NCBI GenBank assembly: GCA_905116865.2
Contig: CAJHNH020001106.1
Location: forward strand, 5,001 to 69,000
Reading direction: 5' to 3'
DNA: 64,000 nt
Source of the DNA: Candidula unifasciata
Taxonomy: Eukaryota; Mollusca; Gastropoda; Stylommatophora; Geomitridae
Position 1 is the stretch's first letter, and each line of letters begins with the position of its first letter. This document shows positions 50,401-62,400 of this stretch, piece by piece. Position numbers and translations under genes: made by a program. The notes beneath the pieces are model-generated. The model worked only from the letters and a program-made list of their open reading frames with translations. It was not told the DNA's origin and did no database searches.

Positions 50401-53400
50401 ATAACAAAAGGATTGCACAGTATAGAATTAGATGGAGGAGTTGACTGCCAGCCCTGTCTAACGTATGACACAACAGTGTGATGTTGATGAACAAGAGATG
50501 GGGCGGGGGGAGGGTTGGAGGTTTGATGGTTGGGGAGGTGGAGGTTTGCTGGTTGGGGGGGTTGAGGTTTGATGGTTGGGGGTGGGGCGGCATCAAAAGC
50601 AGAAGAAGCAGAAACAAAAACAAAAAAAAAAACCACTGACTTACCTAGAGGACTTTTTTTTCGGTATCTCATGTGGAGTATTGGAGCCTAATGTTATGTA
50701 GAAACTATCTTTCTGTATGGTAGTTTCTTCTTCTTCTTCTGCATTCGACATCAGTCATGCTAAACATTGAGTCCCGTCTGGGTCACAAATAGGATTGTGC
50801 GTTTAAGGTCGCCACCGGTCCCCCATTGCTTCTCTTGCAATGTGGCTCCCTTGGGCCAGATCCACAGTGTGTATGGTAGTGAATCATGGAATGTGAAAGC
50901 ACAAATTCGAAAAAACTTGGAGGCGATGGAGATGTGGTTTTTCAGGCTAATGTTAAGAATCTCTTGGATTGCCAGAGTAACCAACAAGGATTGCTTGAAG
51001 GAAGCTAAGGAAAGCAGATCAATATATACTGCTATAAGAACAAACGAACACACTTTATTTTCAATGGGTCACAAATTTGGTAGTGGTACCATCAGAAACT
51101 CTGCACTGGCTGCTGAAGATGGGGATGGTGTGCATATGCATAGCACAGTTTATATGAGACTAGCTTTCAAATCCAGCTGCAACTCACTACAGCCCACGGC
51201 CGGTGTTTGAAACCAGGCTATTCCCAGGGTTCAGCCAGCCTCTAATGGGTACCAGAGTTAAACCTCTTGGGTAAATGGAGGAACCTCATTGTAGGGTAAA
51301 CAGTTTAAGGTCAAAAGGGTGCTGGGTAGCCACTTCCTTTCCTTGTCACTTTTCCTTCTCAGACAATGCCCAGAAAATATCTTAGTCCCATTTTTTTATG
51401 AAGCTAGGTTGATCCACCCCAAAGCTTTACTAGTAGGAAAAAAGGCTGCAAATAAAAGCAATTAGTGGAACTGATGTGTGATTTTAGCTGTGTAATTCTC
51501 TCTGTCTGTAGGTCAGCAAATGTGAGAAGTTTGGCTATGGGTATATGGTGACACAGGTGGCAGCAACTGCTACAGGCATTCAGGCACTCCAAGGAACAGG
51601 TAGTAATCTGCATTCATATGTAAACATGGCAAAAGTTAGCCTTACAATTTGTATGTTTGTGTCAACAGGATAACATCATGTTCTTGTATTAAACAGCAAT
51701 TGAGACTGTTCAACAGAAACCAAAAGTAAGATAGCCATAGCAATGCAAAGATTAAACAGCATGAAAAGTCTATGGTTAAGCACCAGCAAGGAAATCAGAA
51801 TCAAAATTTTGAGAGCATGCATCTTCCCTGTGGCAACATTTAGATATGAAAAAGAAAATAGGGGCTCTTGAGCTAAATTGCTACAAAAAGATTCTCAGAA
51901 TATCAAGGACAAAAAAGAGAAGAATACTGACCTTTCAAAAGATCTGAACATAAAAGAAGATTGGCAATTAAACAGCATCTTGTCTCAAAAGCTAAAATAT
52001 TTTGGTCATATCAAGCACCATGATGGATTGGAAAGGTTAATAGCAGAAGGCATGGTACCAGGAAGGAGGGGCAGGGGCTGACCAAAATGAATATGGGCAA
52101 AGTTTAAATGTGACTCCTTGAATGTGAAAGTACACAAGGCGGGAGAGCTGGTAAGAGACCGAAATTTTTTCAGACAGACCACGATGAGAGTGACGTTCTG
52201 CAAAGGACGTGCTACATGATGATGAAGAAGGGAAGTAATCAATAAACATGAAGAAATTGAAGAATTAAATGGAATATACTCTTTTTGGACCTAAAGCAAT
52301 GACTAGGTGATGCATACTTTGACTCCTTTGCTAAGCGACTGCTAGAGGTGAAAAGTAAATTGTGGCATAATAATGACTTTAAAAAGCCATTTGTTTTCAC
52401 TATAACCCAAACCTCCAACTCCCAGCAATGCTATTTTGGTAAAAATAACCATATCCTGCCCTTGTAAACACTGCAGGTGCAAACAGAACCAATGCCATCG
52501 AATGGGCTTGTCAGGGATTGGCCAGTGCAGCAAAGCATTATATATATATAGGCTTCACAGTGACTTGTAATGGATGGCAAAGCCAAATTCTTTGTGTCTT
52601 GAAGTGGCTGGGTAAAAAAACAGGCAAAATGCAGTTAAGAATGCTTTTATCCTGACAGCCTTACAATGCCAACACTTGTGTGGACTTGCAGAATGAAATG
52701 ATGAATAGTGAATAATGTTTCACTTTGTTCATGTTAAGATGTCAAGAAAAGATATAAAACCAAACCAAAAGTATATTAGCAAGCTTCACAATTTAACAAA
52801 TACAAACAAAACGTGAACGTTGCGGCTATAGAGCCTTCATCAGCACATTCACAAATCAAACAATACTACACAAATACACAAAATCACTTAGCTGGTATCT
52901 CAAAGCAGCCGGGTCGATGTTTTCTCAGCAGACTGCCGAGACATGTGGGCCAGGGAATAAATACCCCCTAACTGTTCATGTTAATTGATTGCCCCTTTAA
53001 ATAATTTATATATTTCACACACAAATTTAAAAAAACGTAGGTAAATGAAAAAAAAATTGGCAACCCATTGTGACCTGTTTAATATTTTTGGTTTTAAATG
53101 TATTTTTTTTTCATGTATTCTCACCAGTTCCTAACCCATTTTGTTTAAGGGGTAAAAGGTTTAGAGTCAAAAGGATTCACTTAATTGTACTGGGTTTTAT
53201 TCCATATTGCCTGGACTCTCTTAGCAGAACAATTAGCCACCTGCTGAGGCAATCACACAAAGCACAAATTCCAAAGCCCAGTTGACAGTCCCCAGGGATA
53301 TCTGTAAAACAAATTGCAGCAGGGAAGCACATGAAGCATTGTGTAAAATATACCAGTAACCTTAAGAGTTTTGGGCAAATACACCAGCCACTGGGTTCCT

Positions 53401-56400
53401 GTAAGTAAACATTACTTCTTTTTCTTCTTCTTCTTCCTTTTGTCCATATTCTGCCTTGTGCTGCTAGCTGGTAGGTCTTGCAGGTTAACAGATGATTGGT
53501 ATCTGAGCTAGGGAATGCTCAGTTGCCTGGAATGCTGGGATGTTGTCAAGTCTCAGGGTATCATTGACTCTTTCAGTCCATATTCCTCTTGGCTGTCCTC
53601 TTGGTATTTCCACTTTCATATTGTATGTTGTCATTTGCTGGATCATGGATTCATTTTCATTTAATGGCCAAACCATTTCAAATCTTTTGTTTTATTATAG
53701 GTGTTGTTTAAATAGTTCTTGTTTGTTTCTCATATGATCTCTTCTATTTTTTCATGGCCTTTCTCTAATATCTTGCAGGTGATGTTTTCTTTTGTGCTCT
53801 TTAGTTAATGTCCAAGTCTGACACCAATATAACACAGTTGGTATGGGGATTGCATTGATAATTTCTCCTTTAGCCTCAACTGGAAGAGCTGAATATTTCC
53901 AGATTTAGGTAAGTTGATACATGACATTGTTGGCTTGTTGGAAAACATTTCTCGGTAAGATCCAAATTTACTACAACATTTACAAATACTGTTTCCTAGG
54001 TTATATTAAAGCTCTCCTGATGGAGCTGTGGTCATCGCTGGAATGTGGACCCCTGGACACCCCCTCTTTCTCACCAAAAGCTTGGCCAGTGGATCCCATC
54101 GACAGATGCTCTCAAAAGGTAATATATATACATATATATAACTTCCTGTTGTCTTCTCCCTGTCATTTTACAATCAGCCATTGCCTGTTTTCCCTAGTGT
54201 TTTTCTGTTTTCTCCCTTACATATTATTTTTTTCTTCTTAAATTGTACTAGAAGTTGTTTAACATTGATTACCAATTTTCATTTCTTTCCACTTTTCTGC
54301 TTCTCTTCCTATCTATTATCATCTTCATCATGATCTCTCTATCAGTCACTTTCCTTCTGTCTGATTTTGTGTTCCCATTGACCTCTATTATTATTTCTTA
54401 TTATTACTTATTACTTGATCCTTATTATTACACTATCTGCCTCTCTTCTTTTTTTTTGTCTTTACGCTGCTCATTGTTTCTATGTTTGTTCCAAGAGTGG
54501 GTTCCAGATCCCTGTTGTGGGGGAAAACAAGAATAGACCTACTGCCTCCCCAGCAAGCATGTCATAAGAGTCAAAAAATTGGGAGCTTCCTTTAAAGTCG
54601 GAATGCATCTCCTAAGAGGCAAGGAATCAGCAGTCTGCATACAGATAAGTCAGATCTGTAAAACGGATGCGCACGCAATGCTCAGGTTCTAGAACAAGAC
54701 TAAAATCCAGAGGTGAAAAAACAACCAAAACTTGTCCATGGAGTTTGCAGCCAGTAAATGTGAAGAAAGAAGAAGAATAAGAAGTTTATGTGTTTATGAC
54801 TCTCACTTTTGTTTGATATTTGTCTTCTATCCTCTCTTTAGCTTGTTTTATCTCAGTTTACAGCTGTCTTTTTTTTTCTGCCTTTTTCTTTCTTCTTTGC
54901 ATTTTTTTGTTAGGTTTCATATTGCTATTTGCTTTTTGTGTCTCTCTGTATGTATGTCTTCTCATGATGCATATTCTTTGTTTATCTGTCTATCTATCTG
55001 CCTGACTAACTGTATGTATGTGTGTTTGTCTGCAGTCTGCCTATCTGTTTGTCTAACAATATAGACTAAAGTATAACAGATATAAATGTGATTATGAAAA
55101 ACTTTGAACCTGCTTATTCTTCTAAATAAGCGAATAATATTTATTACACTTGATGCTGAGAGCCACCTTGGTATTGGGGCTAAACACTCGCGTGCGGATC
55201 AGAAGGTCGTGAGTTCAAGTCCGGACGGAGCCAGACTTTTAAAAAAAAATGACTTCAGCTTCCAGGTCGACTCAGCCTTGAACAGATACCAGGTACAGTC
55301 CTGGGAAGTAAAGGTGGCCAGCCTGATGCTGACCACATCACCCACCAAATGCCAATTTATCTATAAAATATAGTTCTAGCCCTATATACCCAATACGCCT
55401 GAAGGAGTGGAAAAGGGTTCTTTACCTTTGTTTTTTAAGAATAACACACGAGGTGAGATGCAGAAGATGGCAAGGGATTAAAAGGCTTGGCATGAGTTGG
55501 TTCGTGTCTCATGCTCCATTAGACTACAAAGAAGAGAAGAAGAAGAAATAAAATAAATAGTATCTACAACAACAACATTAAAATAATAACAACAAATCAG
55601 GAACACAGCTGCTGTTTGATAAAGTGCAATCTGATTTTTCCCCCCAGCATTTCATACGACTGGTCAATATTCTGTCAGCATTTCCAGCTGTGTATGAAAT
55701 GATATGTGGAGAACGACTACCAGCACGAGAGACGTACAGCCTGCGAGACATTCCTGACTCCATTACTGTAATCTTTTTATATTTATTGTTATAATTATAT
55801 TGACTGTTCTAATCAAATATTACTGTTTACAAAATTATTTTAACCGACTCCATTACTGTAATCTGTCTATATTTATTTCTATAATCAAATGTTATTGTTT
55901 ACAAGACTTTTTTTAGCCGACTCAATTGCTGTTATTTGTCTATATTTATTGTTATAATCAAATTTGAACGTTTACAAGACTATTTTAATCGACTCCATCA
56001 TTGTCATCTGTCTATATGTATTTTTAAAAGTCAATATTGTTGTTTACAAGACTTTTTTAGCCGACTCAATTGCTGTTATTTGTCTATATTTATTGTTATA
56101 ATCAAATTTGAACATTTACAAGACTATTTTAATCGACTCCATCACTGTAATCTGTCTATATGTATTTTTAAAAGTCAATATTGTTGTTTACAAGACTAGT
56201 TTAACTTTTCACATTTGCCCAGAGAAGCTACATTTTTGCATTCTCATTATTTTTAGGTTGTGTTTTGTCTCTGTTCTTCTTACACTTTTCTTCTTTTGCT
56301 TTTATCCCCCAGTGGAGCAAAGGTTTTCCACAAATTTACACCAAGCCTTCGTAACTGTTCATGTTGTTTCATAATCATAAATTGTAAATAATTCATTCAT

Positions 56401-59400
56401 CTTGTACTAAAGTCGTAGGTCTTAAAACTGTAAGAGACGTAAGGCAAATTAAAAGGGATATCTAAAACAAAACAAACAACGAAACTTTATGTATGTATGT
56501 AAATTGTAACCCACCAGTACATCACACAAAACCATAAACACCTGATGACACAAAGTGCCACTATGAGGATTTTGCCCGGGAAGAGACTCTTAAGAAAAAC
56601 ATATTGCATTATGATTTTTGCAATACTTGATAGTAGTTAATTTTTTTTTAATTCAATTGAAATGGTCAAACTTCTCTAGGCTCTGATTGACAGAATCATT
56701 ATTGTGGACTCTGACGTGAAAATCCACTCATTGTTCAACTATGAGGAGTCATATACATTTGGTTTAAGGTAAGAATATTTGGCAGTTATTTCCTTATTTT
56801 GAAGTGGCAGATATTTTCAATGGGAGCTGCCATTATCTGGCGGCTAGACTGACCTGCGGATCGGAAGGTAAAAAAAAACAGACCTGCTTTGGAAGACCCA
56901 TTTTCAACTAAAAAAAACCAGTTAGATGTCCTGTTTTTTAACCTAGGATGGTCACCCTATCTGTAGAGGACCTGCTGGTTTGTAATGATGAATAGAATTT
57001 TATGTTTATAAAGCTGAGAAGGAAATTTGGTGCTTTATTAATATCATACCCCAAACAGGGAGAAAATCCACAGATCACGGGACAGTCTAATATTTCAGGG
57101 GGTGGTAGATAGGCTGCATGCAGTCGTGGGGCCTAGGCTGCATGCATTCATGAGGCCTAAGCTGCACTCTCTCTCAGGACGTAGGTGGGTTAGGGTTAGG
57201 GCCAGTTCTAGATGTTTTAGGGTCATTAAAAGCATCAGAAAGCTGAGAAATCCAGTCTTACCACCCTCTAAATTTTTGGACTGTCCTGTGATGTGATCTG
57301 GGGAAGGATATTAATAAAGAACCAGAAATTCTAATATTTCTTTTCCTGATTTTAGTTTTTAGAGTTCTTTTACTCTTTTTTTTTTTATTTGAAATCCTTA
57401 GCAGGGATTTATGTATAATCTGTTGTTCTTCATGTGTCCCAACCAACACACTGTGTGTAATTCTATTTCTTATATTTAGTCATCTTTTGTCGGCTCTGTG
57501 GATAAGTCGATGCGAACACTTCTTAATGCCAGGATGCCGGGTTCAATCCCAGCTGCGAGTTATGTGCCTTGCGTTGTTTTTGACAGTGGTATCAAGAAAG
57601 CCTACCGTCCAGAAAGCAATGGCAAACTACTGGACGTAAATTTGCCTAGAAAAACCACACAACAGCCAGGGGCTGCTGGAGTTGGTTCTGCAATGTCCTG
57701 TAAAGGATACGCAACTAGCCTAGTCATCCTTTAAAAGCGGAGTGCATCTGCCTGAGAGGCGAGGAACCAACAGGCTGCATACAAATAAGTCCTTTGTGTA
57801 AAGCGGATGTGCATGCAAAACTCAAGCTCTGAAGTTCTGGAGCAAGGCTAAAGTCCAGAAGTGGATACATAACCAGAGTTTACAGCCAGTGACCACAAAG
57901 AAAAAGATGTTTCGTTAAAACGATGCAAAATAATGTTGATGACATATTTGGTTTTTCATTTTTGGCGTGCAAAAGACATAAACTGGTTATTTCTTGTTAA
58001 TGTTAGTCTCCCACACTGAGTGGCCGCCTTGATCTCTTGTTATTGAACTGTTGTATTGATGGTATGTTGCTTGTCTTCTTCATTTTCTTCTTCTTTGCAT
58101 TTGCTAGCTTCTTCTGTTTTACAGATATAACTTATTTATATGCAGAGGAAGCTACATGGTGTCCGGGTTAGAGGCTAGAGGTTCCGGGGTCAATTCCCGG
58201 TAAGGGCTATTATTGTATTGGTGTTGGGACTTCTAGTAATTTCTCCGGTCTCTGGGTAGTGAGATCGGATGCCTGTGTGCATGATTGTGCACGTAAAAAA
58301 TCCCTTGACAGTTGAAAATCCAAAAGAGTAGCCTAACGGCGCTGCCGGGACAAAATTTGGGGATTAAAATCTACCCAAATTATTTCAGGATCCTCTCCGG
58401 TGCAACAGAGCCTGTGCACTGAGCTTAGCATTGTTCAAACTTCAAACCTCTAGCCAGCGAACTTATATACAGACCATTCAGGTTCCTTGCCTTTCAAGTA
58501 GATTCCACTACGACTTCCAAGGCAACACCCCTAATTAGCTCTTTTCTATGGTTTGCTTGTTAAGGGGCGGTAAGTCTGTTCTCTCCCCCCCACCCCTTTT
58601 CCCCAACAATGGGGCCTCTAAACCCACATGGGGACGTAGCTTATTAAATATGCCTGTTGAACTGCTGTTGTCATTGCTGCCTATAAGCGGTGTAGGCAGG
58701 GGAGTCTTTGAGCCTGAAGATGTAGGGCCACATTGCTAGTGTTGTCGCCACGGACTGTGCAGGTTAGGATTTATTTTTGCTCCTGCCAGAAAAATATCCC
58801 CAGCATTACCAAGGATCCGAACCTGGGTCTCCTCTGGGTCTTCTAAGCATTCAGCCAGCTGCTAATTTACCGGTTGCTTTATCTTATATATCATATATAC
58901 AGTTATGATGCAGAAGTTCAAGCCATCAAAATAGCAGTAGAAAAATTGTTGAATATACATCATATTTCACAACTCATGGTATTTCTGACAGATTCAACAG
59001 CGGTGCTTCAGGCACTCCAATCTGGAAAACTACCTGGTATACGAACACTACTCTCCAAACTTGGCAGTCGGTGTAAGGTAACTATGCAGTGGATATCGTC
59101 CCACTGTGGAGTTTCCGGAAATAAAAGAGCTGATAAACTAGCTAAGGAAGGTGCAAATAAAGAACAACCTGACGTACCAGTCTCTTATCAGCAAAAAAAA
59201 GAGAATAATAAAATCAGTCAGAAAGCCACCAAAACCGGCACAAGAAAACTATTTTATGAACAGATCAGAGCAAGTTATTATTCTACGCCTTAGTACAGGA
59301 CACACAGTTGACTTCCCAGCCACATAAACACAACATTTTTAATCAGTGAATCAGCCATGTGCACATGTGGATTGGCACCTGAGACAACAGATCATGTCCT

Positions 59401-62400
59401 CCAAGACTGTCCCAAATACAACATATTAAGGCAAAATTTTTGGCCAATAGAAACATTTTACGGGTCGCTGAGTGAATCACAAAAGACAGTGAAGTTTATA
59501 CTAGTGACAACATTGCAGATATAGATTTATTTCAAGCGAATGAAAGAAGAAGAAGAAGAAGCTTTATCTTATCTTGATATTTACATTTCTAATTCCCTGG
59601 TGTGTTTTTAGGGTGCTGTCTGCGATGGTGTCTTGCTTGGATACATATCTTTTGCTTGAATCACAGTACAAGTTTCAGGAGTTTTTGCTGAAGGAGCAGG
59701 AAGCCAACAAAATTGAAGACAGGTGCTGTGCTTTTATTCTTGTGCGTTTTATTGTTTATTTAAAAAGAACAAAAATTAAAATATTTGTGCACACAGTTGG
59801 ATGATTGGGCACATGCCTGTAGACCAACTGACTCTGAGGGTCTTTTTCTTCTTAGCACTCACCAGCTGTCAACACTGGTGGAAAGTTCTGATGGTTTGTT
59901 CATTCCTGGAAATTTGTCTTGATTCAGAACTTGAGTTTTGTATGCTGGTCCGTTTTACAGATCTGGCTCATTTATATGCAGACTCCTGGTTCCTTGCCTC
60001 TCAACAGTGCTACTCTGTCTTTTAAAGAATCACCCCTAATTACTTGTCGGCTACGACATGCATGTGAAAATTAGATGTATTCTTTGTCCTCAAAAATAGA
60101 GCCCTGGAACGCACATGGGGAGTGCTCAAAGTGAAGCCAGCCATCTTATCTTGCCATGTCATTTCCTGATGCCCATTTTCTTGGCTGGATTGAGCTGGAA
60201 GTCTTATGTCACTTATAACAATATTTTTATGGGTGATTTCAGCTTAGAACCTTCCGGCTAGCAAGAGAATATCTAGCCACTTTGCTTAAGAAGCTCTTAT
60301 GTTTTCTCTGACAAAATAAACAAAACAACTTGCATGTCTTTACAGGACATAACAGAACCAACCCCGGCTATAGGGTTTCAACCACTAGCATGGGGGTGAA
60401 AGTAGATGCAATCCTTGCTGTTATAAAGTCATTAGAAGGTACTCAGATTCTGGAACAGTTTTTTTTTTCTCTTGCTACTTGTTGGCATTGCAGAAACAGG
60501 TGTTGAAGGAATTCAAACATAGCAAACCAGCAGTGTCATGGTTAGCTGATTCCTCTTTAGAAAGGTGAATAGTGAAATGTACATTTAAAAAACAAAAATT
60601 ATGTGCTATGTCCATAATGAAGGTTAGCATCTTTGGTGCCAGAACCTGACACCTTGAGCATCCCACCACCCCACCAATGGGGGGGGGGGGGGGTGGAGGA
60701 AGGGGGGGGGGATGAGCCATATGTCTTAGCCATCCAGGTATTTTGTTTTACTTTCTTGTCCCCTTGTTGTCTTTCTATCAGTCTTGCCTGTTGCTACTGA
60801 CTTCTCAAGTTAATTTCTTCTCCTAAGAAGGAAAAACACTGACTCTCTATGTCTAATTGTTCTAATCAGTTATGACTTTTCTCTGTCTTCAGGAGGACTG
60901 CCTTGTCTGTTTTTCTATAATTTCATGATATTCTTTGCATTCTTCTCAAAAACTACATCTCTGCTTAAGTAAATGTTTTTTAGATTTCTCTCATCACAGT
61001 CCATAGACACACACATACAAAAGCCCCAGAACAATCTTGATTCATATAAAATCTTCTTCTTCAACTTATAGTCTTGAAATAAAGCATCAACCCTCAACCA
61101 GATATTGTTGTTGAATGTTGTTTAATTAAGAATCAGCAGCACTTGGGACATCCAAATAAGTGCTCCGATCCCATCTTCAGTAGAAAGTGAAGAGTTCCAG
61201 CTCTGATGGCACCAGTAACAGTCAGTTTGTATATCAATCTTGCCTTTCCCTTGAGTGTTGAGCATTGGCCACATCACTTGGTCACTCCTTGCAGCATCAT
61301 TCATCTCAGACTGTGATGATCTGTTTGTGACTCTGCACTGTTCACTCACTGCCAAAGGACCCCTACAACATCTATCTTGTCATGCATAAATTTACCACCA
61401 AGTGGCATAAAACCAGCCAGTATGTCTGCCTATTATTTTCCCAGCACACATCCCACTAGCTACCCAGGCTCTGAAAGTGATATTTGCTCTCAACCAGCCT
61501 GTGCTAAGCCCCTTGTTTACCTGTTTATATATTGACTGAAGTTTTACAACTCAAGTGTTCTATGTGCTGATGAAGCCAGTGTCACACCTGTAGACTACTT
61601 ATTAAATAATTTTGCACTGACAGTATTTTATTGCAGTAGGCATTAATTTTCATTAAAAAGATATGTTTTGTAAATTTGTTTTGTAAATAATAATCAAGTA
61701 GCAATTTTGTATTTGTGTAACTCCTAGTGGGGCCATCATTGCGGACATGTTGTCTGTGGAGAGAAACTATATCTTAGTGAAGTCCTACTTGGTTGGAGGA
61801 CCCAGTGAGAGGACATTACCGGCCAGGACTTTGGAAGAAGTATGCCAAATTTCTCTCTGCTTTTGCCACAAGAACATCATTAATTAATTTGATTATTATG
61901 CTAAATATTGTTATTGTTTTTCAAATAATGACAACAGTTATGCTAAATGTTATGCCTTTAAAACATCTTTGATTAAAATCATTAGAACTTGATCTGTTTC
62001 CACATTTTAAATCTGGCAGTTTGGAGAAGAACATAATCGAATGCTTTTTAATAAATCTGATGACTAACTGGTCATAACTAAGAGGCTAACCAACAGCATA
62101 CATGCACTTCCTCAAATAAAACCTTTCTCTCTTTTATGATGAACATGTTTTATGGCTTTCCTTATTGTCATCATGTTTGTCTAATTAACTTTATCATATT
62201 TTTTTAGAAATAATAACTTCACTACATTGCTGTCCAGCATGATTTACTCCACTTCATTTTTATTGAGCTGTCTTATAAATTAACTATATTGCTACCAAGC
62301 TTGTCATAAAATCTCATTACATTTTGTTAGCAAGCTTACTTCACTACAACGAAGCTTTGTTTTTATAATTTTTCCTTATTGTTCACCTGTGCCTTATGTT

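Noticed and set aside
50767..51210. 147-residue ORF as a host gene
   Set aside because: It contains the RTE-like thumb motif and then unrelated repeat sequence.
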